Source: Bryobacteraceae bacterium (GTDB taxonomy: Bacteria; Acidobacteriota; Terriglobia; Bryobacterales; Bryobacteraceae). From it: 39,607 bases of DNA. The notes under the pieces are model-generated. The model did no database searches and was not told the DNA's origin. It saw only the letters and a list, made by a program, of their open reading frames with translations. Positions 31,462-38,765 of this stretch are shown here, piece by piece; the first letter of the stretch is position 1; every line of letters begins with the position of its first letter. The position numbers and the translations under genes are program-made. The stretch spans positions 1 through 39,607 of the forward strand of contig JAPWUP010000017.1 of NCBI GenBank assembly GCA_028275505.1. The letters are read 5' to 3'.

Positions 31462-32937
31462 CTACTGAGGCCGCGTGGGCTCCAGATCGTAGCGCAACTG
31501 GCCGCCTGTCAGACGCCGGATGCCGCGTCCCGGGCGCGCGGGCGGCGGGGCCGGCACGGCGTCGTTCATCTTGTCGAACATCGCCTTCAGGCGCTGGACG
31601 ACGTCCGGGTGCTGGGCGGCCACGTCATGCTGCTCGCCCGGGTCCTGCTCCATGTCGAACAGCATCATTTCGCGCGGCGGATCGCCCGTCAGCAACCCGG
31701 GATACTGGTTGGGTTTGGCCTGCTCGTACTGGGCGATGAGAGTGACGCCGTCCGGTCCACGGGGATCCACCCAGCCGCTGGGATCTTTCATGTAACGGGT
31801 TTCCTTGCCCGGCGAGCGCACGTGCAGCTTCCAGCGGCCTGAGCGTACGATGGCCAGGCGCGCCCCCGACATGGCGAACAGGGCCTCGTGCGGGCTGGTG
31901 GAGGCCGCGCCCGTCATGAGGGGAAAGATGTCCTTGCCGTCAATGACGCGGTCGCCGGGCAGCGGGGCGCCCGCCAGCTTCAGCAGGGTGGGGAAGATGT
32001 CTATGATCCCTGCGATCTCCCGCACCGTGCGGCCCGCAGGAATCCGGCCCGGCCAGCGTGCGATGAAGGGGACGCGAATGCCGCCGTCCCATGTTGTCGC
32101 TTTCATGCCGCGCAAGCCGCCGGTAGAGCCGCCGAACCAAGGACCGTTGTCCGAGGTGAATACCACGAGGGTGTTTTCCTCCAGGCCGAGCTCGCGCAAC
32201 GCGGCCAGCACTCGCCCCACGGAATGGTCCAGCTCGCGGATCACGTCGGCGTAGAGATCGCCGGGCGTTTCCGGCGTGTAGAACTCTTCGGAGGCGGCCA
32301 GCGGCTTGTGGGGCATGGCGTGCGCCAGATAAAGGAAGAACGGGCGATTGCGATGGTTGCGGATGAACTCGAGCGCCTTGTCGGTGTACTTGCGCGTCAG
32401 GTGGGCCTGGATGACCGGGTACTCGACGACGCGCTCGTTGTGCACGATCTGCACCGGTCGCATGTCGTTCGAGTAAAGAATGCCGTAGTACTCGTCAAAG
32501 CCGCGCCGCGTGGGAAGGAATTCGGGCGTGTGGCCGAGGTGCCACTTCCCGATGCAGAGGCTGGCGTATCCCAGCGGCTTGAGGGCCTGGGCAATCGTGA
32601 TCTCGGTGGCCGGCAGGCCGACGTCGTTGATGCCGGCGTCGGGCGCGGGATTCGAAGTCACGCCGGTGCGGAACGGGTAGCGTCCCGTGAGCAGCGAGCT
32701 GCGCGTGGGCGCGCAGAAGGGCATGGGCGTGTAGAAGTCGGTGAAGCGCACGCCCTCGCGCGCCATGCGATCCAGGTTGGGCGTCTGGAAGGTGGGATGC
32801 CCGTAACAGGCCAGGTCGCCGTAGCCGAGGTCATCCGCGAGAATCACGATGAAATTGGGGGGCCGTTGGGCCCCGCGCAGGGAAGCCGTGGCCAGCGTGG
32901 AGGCGCAAAAAGCCCGGCGGGTCAGTGGAGTTTTCAT
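31462..32937 (-). CDS. Arylsulfatase (formylglycine type), Tat- or Sec-exported
   Basis: This 491-aa sulfatase has a twin-arginine-like N-terminus (MKTPLTRRAFCASTLATASL) ending near RGAQ. The metal-binding start is NFIVILADDLGYGD. The formylglycine cysteine is C75 in PFCAPTRSSLLTGRYPF, a perfect CxPxR motif. Other pieces are CIGKWHLGHTPEFLPTRRGF, FVFL-type strand FFLYLAHAMPHKP and VVFTSDNGPWFG. The C-terminal part (WKLHVRSPGKETRYM, LFDMEQDPGEQHDVA) is typical. It needs a formylglycine-generating enzyme, which is not in the window. It lies 48 bp after rpmB and 37 bp before the dehydrogenase gene. Confidence 0.95.
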   Translation of the reverse strand: MKTPLTRRAFCASTLATASLRGAQRPPNFIVILADDLGYGDLACYGHPTFQTPNLDRMAREGVRFTDFYTPMPFCAPTRSSLLTGRYPFRTGVTSNPAPDAGINDVGLPATEITIAQALKPLGYASLCIGKWHLGHTPEFLPTRRGFDEYYGILYSNDMRPVQIVHNERVVEYPVIQAHLTRKYTDKALEFIRNHRNRPFFLYLAHAMPHKPLAASEEFYTPETPGDLYADVIRELDHSVGRVLAALRELGLEENTLVVFTSDNGPWFGGSTGGLRGMKATTWDGGIRVPFIARWPGRIPAGRTVREIAGIIDIFPTLLKLAGAPLPGDRVIDGKDIFPLMTGAASTSPHEALFAMSGARLAIVRSGRWKLHVRSPGKETRYMKDPSGWVDPRGPDGVTLIAQYEQAKPNQYPGLLTGDPPREMMLFDMEQDPGEQHDVAAQHPDVVQRLKAMFDKMNDAVPAPPPARPGRGIRRLTGGQLRYDLEPTRPQ

Positions 32938-32985
32938 AGGCGGGTATTTTACCTGAAAGCTTCGAACGGACGGCGTGCCCCGCGA

Positions 32986-33177
32986 TCAGGCGGCCTTCTG
33001 GACGCGGCCGCTGCGCAGGCAGGAAGTGCAAACACGGATGCGCTTGGTCTGACCGTTGATGACGGCGCGCACGCGCTGCAAGTTGGGATAGAAGCGACGC
33101 TTGGTGACGTTGTGCGCGTGGCTGATGCGGTGCCCTGTCATTGGCCGCTTGCCGCAAATTTCGCAAACCCAAGCCAT
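32986..33177 (-). CDS. rpmB: 50S ribosomal protein L28, zinc-binding form
   Basis: This 63-aa ribosomal protein starts [20 protein letters not shown] and continues [20 protein letters not shown]. Two CxxC pairs (VCEICG and VCTSCL) show the zinc-ribbon (C+) form of L28. The ATG at 33177 matches the family's N-terminus; the longer reading upstream does not. A good promoter lies 57 bases upstream. It is followed in the same direction by the sulfatase gene after 48 bp with no obvious terminator, so read-through into the degradative genes is possible. Confidence 0.96.
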   Translation of the reverse strand: MAWVCEICGKRPMTGHRISHAHNVTKRRFYPNLQRVRAVINGQTKRIRVCTSCLRSGRVQKAA

Positions 33178-33233
33178 ACCTGCTTGCTCCCTGGGGGAAT
33201 TACCGCCGCGTCTGGCGGGAATCAATCAATTCG

Positions 33234-33263
33234 AGTGTAACAAGCCGGCGCGGAAGATGGCAA
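33234..33263 (-). promoter_or_regulatory. Sigma-70-type promoter for rpmB
   Basis: On the minus strand, TTGCCA (33258-33263) and TACACT (33234-33239) are separated by 18 bases, 57 bases upstream of the rpmB ATG. No other open reading of quality occupies 33178-33333. Confidence 0.5.
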
Positions 33264-33333
33264 GTTCGCAAGTCCGGTCCCGTTTCCTGCCCAAGCGCGC
33301 TGCATCTTGCGGCGTCAGCCCGCGGCTTTCCCC

Positions 33334-34443
33334 TCACAAGCGGCCCATCAGCGCCCAAAGGAGGTTGTGCATGAAAGTCACGTTGTCGCACTGGACGTAG
33401 TGCATCGAGCCGCCCATGCGCGCAAAACTCTTCGAGAACCGCAGGTAGTAAGCGGGATCGGTTTTCGGCGGCTCGCCCCGCGTCCAGTCCCAGCCCCCGC
33501 CCTCCTGGATATCCACGACGTAAATACTGTGGCCGGACACGATGGGCCGTCCCGCTTGCAGGCGCAGGTTATTCACGCAGCTCAGGCTTTTCTCGAAGAC
33601 CTGGGGCGCCATGATGGCCGATCCCACGGAAAGCACCACGCCGCCGTCGAGGGTTTCCACCGAGTCGCTGAAAAGCCGGAAGTCCCATGCACCCGCACGC
33701 CCGATGACGCCGCCGTCGAAGATCGGGTGCACCGCGATAATGTCGTAACCGATGCCGGGATGCACGGTGGCGGGGACGTTATGGCGGAACGCCTGGGCCA
33801 GGATCGAGGCGTGTTTGAAGCGGTGCTCGATGTGCAGCCGCCCGGGCGGGATCCCGAATTTGCGCATCATTCGAAGCAGGTCGGCTCGGGCCGAGGTGAG
33901 CGGGTGCGCGGGATCGGAGCGGATCTGCGCTTCCAGTTCCTCGGGCGAGGGCAGGGTGACGCCGTCCTCGTGAATCAAGCGGCCCATCGAGACGCCGTAG
34001 CCTTCCTCGCGCAAGGCGCCCGCGGCCAGCGCCAGGTGGATGTAACGCCCGGTTTCGTCCCAGGCGCCGAAGATGCCGCGCGCGACGTTGCGTCGCACGT
34101 CTTCGGTCGAACGCCCGAGCCAGGCGAATTCCCAGTCGTGGATCGAGCCGGCCCCGTTGGTGGCCACGTGCGTCAGCCAGCCGGCGGCCATCATCCGTTC
34201 CAGAATCAGGGCGGCGCCGTTGCGCAGCAGGTGCGCGCCATACATGAGGATCACGCCGGCCCCGCGTCCGCGGGCCGCCCGAATGGCCTCGGCGCAACCG
34301 CGTACGTGGCGCAGGATCTCGCCGGAGCAGGGCGGCGGCTCGGAATCCGGGGAACGCAGAATTTCTTCGACTGAGCTGAGACTTTCGCGCTCGGAAAGTG
34401 GAAAGACTTTGAGCCGGGACCAATCCTGGCGCGGAGGCCGCAT
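33334..34443 (-). CDS. Conserved protein of unknown function (Rossmann-like segments)
   Basis: This 369-aa protein has no signal peptide. Distinctive segments are [17 protein letters not shown] near the start, [95 protein letters not shown] and a C-terminal [21 protein letters not shown] recognise the pattern as a widespread bacterial family without an established function. The Gly-rich and HD/HP-containing strands suggest a nucleotide- or metal-binding alpha/beta fold. An ATG at 34443 or a GTG at 34461 could start it; neither has a good ribosome-binding site. It is divergent from the adenosine-specific-kinase-family gene across 76 bp. Deoxyhypusine-synthase kinship was considered but not supported. 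Confidence 0.75.
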   Translation of the reverse strand: MRPPRQDWSRLKVFPLSERESLSSVEEILRSPDSEPPPCSGEILRHVRGCAEAIRAARGRGAGVILMYGAHLLRNGAALILERMMAAGWLTHVATNGAGSIHDWEFAWLGRSTEDVRRNVARGIFGAWDETGRYIHLALAAGALREEGYGVSMGRLIHEDGVTLPSPEELEAQIRSDPAHPLTSARADLLRMMRKFGIPPGRLHIEHRFKHASILAQAFRHNVPATVHPGIGYDIIAVHPIFDGGVIGRAGAWDFRLFSDSVETLDGGVVLSVGSAIMAPQVFEKSLSCVNNLRLQAGRPIVSGHSIYVVDIQEGGGWDWTRGEPPKTDPAYYLRFSKSFARMGGSMHYVQCDNVTFMHNLLWALMGRL

Positions 34444-34519
34444 GATTTTCGTGTACCACACGCCGCGGGGTCGGTTGGACGCAGCCCGAGAGCCGCTTCA
34501 TAGTATGCTATCTACCGCT

Positions 34520-35002
34520 ATGGAGATCAAAGCCATCCGTTTGGAGATTCCTGAGGGCGGCAACATCATCGTCGGGCAGACGCACTTCATCAAGACGGTC
34601 GAAGATCTCTACGAAGCCATTGTCAACACGGTTCCCCAGATGAAGTTCGGCATCGCGTTCAACGAGGCTTCCGGCGCGTGCCTGACGCGGCTGGAGGGCA
34701 ACGACGAGGAGCTGAAGGCGCTGGCTTGTCGCAACGCGCAGGCCATCGCGGCCGGGCATACCTTCGTCATCGCCCTGCGCGACGGTTACCCGATCAACAT
34801 TTTGAACCGCATCAAGGACGTCCCCGAGGTGTGCACGATTTTCTGCGCCACCGCCAACCCCGTCGAGGTGATCGTGGCTGAGACCGAACAAGGCCGCGGC
34901 ATCCTGGGCGTGGTGGACGGCTTTTCGCCCAAGGGAGTTGAGGACGCGGCAGGCGTGGCGTGGCGTCACGAGTTGCTGCGCAAGATCGGGTACAAGCGAT
35001 GA
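34520..35002 (+). CDS. Adenosine-specific-kinase family protein (DUF355)
   Basis: This 160-aa protein of the small family is often named adenosine-specific kinase. Recognisable pieces are [60 protein letters not shown] and a closing [17 protein letters not shown]. The name comes from structural work on archaeal members, and the reaction is poorly tested. An in-frame ATG at 34505 would add five residues; the family N-terminus favours 34520. There is no clear ribosome-binding site, and a TATGCT lies just upstream, so a very short or absent leader is possible. Its stop overlaps the next ATG (ATGA). Confidence 0.88.
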   Translation: MEIKAIRLEIPEGGNIIVGQTHFIKTVEDLYEAIVNTVPQMKFGIAFNEASGACLTRLEGNDEELKALACRNAQAIAAGHTFVIALRDGYPINILNRIKDVPEVCTIFCATANPVEVIVAETEQGRGILGVVDGFSPKGVEDAAGVAWRHELLRKIGYKR

Positions 35003-36024
35003 CCGCGATCCGGACGGAGGGGGAACTCGAGGAACGGCTCTCGCGTCCCAGCGCTGCCGATGTCGAGTTCATGCGGGAGCTCGAAGGCGACCTGCTGATC
35101 CTCGGCGTGGCCGGCAAGATGGGGCCGAGCCTGGCGCGGCGGGCGCGGCGCGCCGCCGACGAAGCGGGCGTGCGCAAACGCATCGTGGGCGTGGCGCGAT
35201 TCAGCAATCCGCGCGTGCGCGAGGAGCTGGAGGCGGCCGGCGTCGAAACAATTTGCGCGGATTTGTTGGATGAGGAGCAGCTCCAGGCCCTCCCCGAGCT
35301 GCCCAACGTGATTTACATGGCCGCGCGCAAGTTCGGGACCACGGGCAACGAATACCTGACCTGGGCGTTGAACACCTATCTGCCCGGACGCGTGGCGGAA
35401 CGTTTCCGGCGTTCGCGGATCGTGGCCTTTTCCAGCGGCAACGTCTACCCGCTGGTCCCTATCGCGCACGGGGGCCCCACGGAGGCGACGCCGCCCGACC
35501 CGGTGGGCGAGTATGCGCAGTCCGTGCTCGGTCGCGAGCGCATGTTCGAATACTTTTCCGCCCGCTACGGAACGCCGGTCACGTTGTTGCGACTCAATTA
35601 CGCGATCGACTTGCGCTACGGCGTGCTGGTGGACATCGCCCTCAAGGTCTACCAGCGGCAGCCGGTGAACCTGGCGATGGGGCAGGTGAACGTGATCTGG
35701 CAGGGTGATGCCAACTCGGTGGCGCTGCGGGCCTTCCGCCTCTGCCAGTCGCCGCCCGCCGTGCTCAACGTGACGGGACCCGAGACCGTTTCCGTGCGCT
35801 CGCTGGCCTGGAAGTTCGCCCGGCGCTTTGGCGTAGAGCCGATCTTCGAGGGCACGGAAGCGCCCACCGCGTTGCTGAGCGACGCTTCCCTCTGTCACAG
35901 GCTGTTCGGCTACCCGGAGGTGACGCTCGAGCAGATGATCGAGTGGGTGGCTGAGTGGATTCGCGCCGGCGGCGTGCTCTGGAACAAGCCGACGCACTTC
36001 GAAGTGCGCGACGGGAGGTTCTGA
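34999..36024 (+). CDS. NAD(P)-binding epimerase/dehydratase-family protein lacking the catalytic Lys
   Basis: This 341-aa extended-SDR-like protein has a cofactor loop [20 protein letters not shown], strand segments [12 protein letters not shown] and [14 protein letters not shown], and the region [17 protein letters not shown] where YxxxK is expected. Here the fourth residue after Tyr is Val, so the usual catalytic Lys is absent. The late part ([37 protein letters not shown]) matches sugar-nucleotide epimerase family architecture. The ATG overlaps the preceding stop, and the next gene follows after 1 bp. It may bind cofactor without classical SDR chemistry, or use another base. Confidence 0.82.
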   Translation: MTAIRTEGELEERLSRPSAADVEFMRELEGDLLILGVAGKMGPSLARRARRAADEAGVRKRIVGVARFSNPRVREELEAAGVETICADLLDEEQLQALPELPNVIYMAARKFGTTGNEYLTWALNTYLPGRVAERFRRSRIVAFSSGNVYPLVPIAHGGPTEATPPDPVGEYAQSVLGRERMFEYFSARYGTPVTLLRLNYAIDLRYGVLVDIALKVYQRQPVNLAMGQVNVIWQGDANSVALRAFRLCQSPPAVLNVTGPETVSVRSLAWKFARRFGVEPIFEGTEAPTALLSDASLCHRLFGYPEVTLEQMIEWVAEWIRAGGVLWNKPTHFEVRDGRF

Positions 36025-36025
36025 T

Positions 36026-37051
36026 ATGGGCTGGCGAGACATCCTGCGCCAGGGAACGGTGATTCCGGCCCACCCTTTGGCGCTCACGGCGGAGCGCAAG
36101 CTGGACGAGAAACGGCAGCGCGCGCTGACGCGTTACTACCTTGCCGCGGGCGCTCGCGGAATCGCTATCGGCGTGCACACCACGCAGTTTGCGATCCGGG
36201 ATCCCAAGATCGGTTTGTACGAGCCGCTGCTCGAGCTGACCATGGAAGAATTGAAGGGGCGCGAGTGCGTGAAGGTCGCCGGGGTCGTGGGACTCACCCC
36301 GCAGGCCACGCGCGAAGCTGAGTTTGCGGCGCGCTGCGGCTATGACGCCGTGCTGGTCAGTCTGGGGGCGTTGCGCGACGCCACCGTGGAGCAGTTGCTC
36401 GATCACGTGCGGGCCATCGCTTCGATCGTGCCCGTTTTCGGCTTCTACTTGCAGCCGGCGGTCGGTGGTCGCTTGTTGCCTTACCGTTTCTGGCGGCTGT
36501 TCGCCGAGATCGAAAACGTGGTCGCCATCAAGATTGCGCCCTTCAATCGCTACCAGACGCTGGATGTGGTGCGCGCGGTGGCCGAATCAGGCCGCGCGGG
36601 CGAAATCGCGCTCTACACGGGCAACGACGATTCCATCCTGATTGATCTGCTGACCGAGTTCCGCTTCGGCGATGGCAAGAGCTGTCGGATCGTGGGAGGC
36701 TTGCTCGGGCACTGGGCGTGCTGGACGCGGCGCGCGGTAGAGCATTTGGAGCTGGCGCGCCGGGTGGCTGACGGCCGGCAGCCGCTCACCCCGGAGATCC
36801 TTACGCTGGCCGCGCAAATCACCGACGCCAATGCCGCCCTGTTCGACGCCGCCAACAATTTTCACGGTTGCATCGCCGGGATCCACGAGATTCTGCGCCG
36901 GCAAGGTTTGATGGCGGGCCGGTGGTGCCTGGACCCCTCCGAAGATCTTTCCCCCGGCCAGATGGAGGAAATTGATCGCGTTTGCCGCTCGTATCCGCAT
37001 CTGAACGACGACGAGTTCGTGCGGGAGCACTTGGACGAGTGGCTGCGTTAG
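36026..37051 (+). CDS. Dihydrodipicolinate-synthase-family (DapA-like) class I aldolase/lyase
   Basis: This 341-aa TIM-barrel protein of the DHDPS/NAL superfamily has IPAHPLALTAERKLDEKR at the start and GARGIAIGVHTTQF in place of the canonical GTTGE loop. The tyrosine is in FGFYLQPAVGG (Y141), and the Schiff-base lysine K169 is in VVAIKIAPFNR. A late helical extension makes it longer than true DapA (about 290 aa), so it is unlikely to be the lysine-pathway enzyme and more likely handles a sugar-acid or 2-keto-acid. GGGAGG 7 bases upstream supports the ATG. It is translated right after the epimerase-like gene. Its stop bases are shared with the motB stop on the other strand. Confidence 0.87.
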   Translation: MGWRDILRQGTVIPAHPLALTAERKLDEKRQRALTRYYLAAGARGIAIGVHTTQFAIRDPKIGLYEPLLELTMEELKGRECVKVAGVVGLTPQATREAEFAARCGYDAVLVSLGALRDATVEQLLDHVRAIASIVPVFGFYLQPAVGGRLLPYRFWRLFAEIENVVAIKIAPFNRYQTLDVVRAVAESGRAGEIALYTGNDDSILIDLLTEFRFGDGKSCRIVGGLLGHWACWTRRAVEHLELARRVADGRQPLTPEILTLAAQITDANAALFDAANNFHGCIAGIHEILRRQGLMAGRWCLDPSEDLSPGQMEEIDRVCRSYPHLNDDEFVREHLDEWLR

Positions 37052-37836
37052 TGTCCGAGCATCACGGGAGAAGGTTTGGACGGTTTCGAGCCTTCCCCAG
37101 TCTGTTCCGGTGCCGCCAGGTACTGGACGATGACCGAGATGCGGCGGTTGGACGGGTGATAGGGATCGTTGGGAAGGCGCAGCCTCTGGTCGGCATAGCC
37201 TCGAACCTGAGCGACCTGGTCGGGCCGCAATCCGTGGGCCTGCATGATGCGGCGGGCCGCGTTGGCGCGATCCGTGGAAAGCTCCCAGTTCGTATAGTTG
37301 CCGTCGCCGCTGAAGGGACGCGCGTCGGTGTGGCCCTCCAGGTAGATTTTGTTTGGTAATTTGCCTAGCTCTTCGGCCAGCCGAATGATCAGTTCCTCGC
37401 CATTGGGAGTGGGTTTCGCGCTGCCTGTTTCGAAGAAGACACCCTTTTCATCCTCGAGCAGTTCAATGCGCAGGCCCTCGCCGGTCACCGTGATCTGAAC
37501 GTTTTGCCGAATTCGTTCGAGTTTCATTGATTGTTGGAGGGCCTGCTGGAGTTTCTCTTTCAGGTTGGCCATGTCGTCGCGCTTGAGGGCGAGACCCTCC
37601 CCTGTGCCGGCCATGGTAGTGCCCATGAGGTTGCCCTTGCCGGTCGGGTCCTGAAAGTAGCCGCCTACCGCCTTGCGGACTTTTTCGTCGCTGGCCAGCA
37701 GCCAGAGCACGAGGAACAGGGCCATCATGGCGGTGACAAAGTCGGCGTAGGCGACTTTCCAGGCGCCGCCGTGATGGCCTCCGTGGCCGCCCTTCTTCTT
37801 GACGATGATGACAGGAGCGTTCTGCTGCGAGTTCAT
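37048..37836 (-). CDS. motB: Flagellar motor stator protein MotB
   Basis: This 262-aa inner-membrane protein with a periplasmic OmpA-like peptidoglycan-binding domain anchors the stator to the wall. The short N-terminus (VIIVKKKGGHGGHHGG) is followed by one membrane segment with the proton-binding Asp at D32 (AYADFVTAMMALFLVLWLL), the same position as in the E. coli protein. A plug/linker region follows, then YLEGHTDARPFSGDGNYTNW, ELSTDRANAARRIMQAHGL and PNDPYHPSNRRISVIVQYL. The ATG overlaps the motA stop (ATGA), with GGGAG upstream. The Asp and charged surroundings suggest H+ drive, although Na+ cannot be excluded. Confidence 0.94.
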   Translation of the reverse strand: MNSQQNAPVIIVKKKGGHGGHHGGAWKVAYADFVTAMMALFLVLWLLASDEKVRKAVGGYFQDPTGKGNLMGTTMAGTGEGLALKRDDMANLKEKLQQALQQSMKLERIRQNVQITVTGEGLRIELLEDEKGVFFETGSAKPTPNGEELIIRLAEELGKLPNKIYLEGHTDARPFSGDGNYTNWELSTDRANAARRIMQAHGLRPDQVAQVRGYADQRLRLPNDPYHPSNRRISVIVQYLAAPEQTGEGSKPSKPSPVMLGH

Positions 37837-38708
37837 GCGGCGGCTCCCGCTGCGGCCTTGGCGCCACGGAAGGCCTCTTCCATTTCGCGGAACGTCGGCC
37901 GCAGATGGGTAGGAATGCTCCGGCGGGCGAATTCGACCGCCAGCAAGGGCGGCAGGCCTTTCGCGAAGGCCGCCAGTCCCACGCGCAACACGTGATAGTA
38001 GCGCGACTCCGCATCCGCCAGTTTGTTCATGTGCGCGGCCAGCGGACCGACGAAGCCATAGCACATGAGCACGCCAAAGAAAGTGCCGACCAGGGCGGCG
38101 GCCACCTTATGCCCGATTTGCTCGGGCGGCCCGCCCATGGCGCCCATGGTGATGATGATGCCCAGCACGGCGGCGACGATGCCCAAGCCCGGCAGCGAGT
38201 CGGCCACCGTGGTCAGTGCGGTGGGCGGCAGTGTGGACTCGTGATGATGAACCTCCAGATCCAGCTCCATCATTTGATCCAAGTCGTGCGTCTGGACTCC
38301 CCCGGTCACCAGCAGCCGTACGGTATCGCAAACAAAGTGCAGGGCATGGTGATTCTTGAGCAACGACGGATACTTCGAGAAGACGGGGCTTTTGGCCGGC
38401 TCCTCGATGTCCTGCTCCAGACGCGACAGGCCGTTTTTGCGCGCGTGATTGAACAGGTCGTTGAGCATCCTGAGCGTTTCCAGGTACGCGGCTTTGGTGT
38501 AAGGACTCCCCTTGAGAAGGCCGATCAGCCCCTTGAAGATGCCCAGCGTCACGGGAAGCGGGTTGGCGGCCACCATGCCGCCGAGGGCCGCGCCGCCGAT
38601 GATGAGGAACTCGGCAGGCTGGAGCAGCACGAGCAGGTTGCCATGCTCGAGAAGGTAACCGCCGATCACGGCGCCCAGAACGAAGACCAGCCCAGCCAGC
38701 GCAATCAT
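37833..38708 (-). CDS. motA: Flagellar motor stator protein MotA
   Basis: This 291-aa integral membrane stator subunit pairs with MotB to form the ion channel. It has four expected membrane segments: ALAGLVFVLGAVIGGYLLEH, FLIIGGAALGGMVAANPLPV, then LPGLGIVAAVLGIIITMGAM and LVGTFFGVLMCYGFVGPLAA. The large cytoplasmic loop between the second and third segments carries charged residues that contact FliG (including NHARKNGLSRLEQDIEEP). Pro residues before the third and after the fourth segments are conserved. A GCCGATAA element lies upstream at 38743-38750. The gene directly precedes motB with a 4-bp overlap. No other flagellar genes are in the window. Confidence 0.94.
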   Translation of the reverse strand: MIALAGLVFVLGAVIGGYLLEHGNLLVLLQPAEFLIIGGAALGGMVAANPLPVTLGIFKGLIGLLKGSPYTKAAYLETLRMLNDLFNHARKNGLSRLEQDIEEPAKSPVFSKYPSLLKNHHALHFVCDTVRLLVTGGVQTHDLDQMMELDLEVHHHESTLPPTALTTVADSLPGLGIVAAVLGIIITMGAMGGPPEQIGHKVAAALVGTFFGVLMCYGFVGPLAAHMNKLADAESRYYHVLRVGLAAFAKGLPPLLAVEFARRSIPTHLRPTFREMEEAFRGAKAAAGAAA

Positions 38709-38742
38709 AGCAGTCCGATGGGCGACGTCGCCCTCGCTGCAC

Positions 38743-38750
38743 TTATCGGC
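38743..38750 (-). promoter_or_regulatory. Sigma-28 (FliA)-like -10 element upstream of motAB
   Basis: The minus strand reads GCCGATAA, an exact 8/8 match to the sigma-28 -10 consensus. It sits 34 bases upstream of the motA ATG. The -35 region (around CTAG, 15 bases further upstream) matches TAAA poorly. It lies in the 57-bp gap after the glycosyltransferase stop. Late flagellar-class control of motAB is the natural reading. Confidence 0.6.
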
Positions 38751-38765
38751 TGAAGCAGCGCGGGA

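Noticed and set aside
33334-34443. Deoxyhypusine synthase
   Set aside because: The sequence lacks the motifs I would expect around the DHS active-site lysine, and the similarity is only in general Gly-rich strands.
36026-37051. dapA of lysine biosynthesis
   Set aside because: The protein is about 50 residues too long, lacks the GTTGE loop and is tied to non-lysine genes; it is better called DapA-like.
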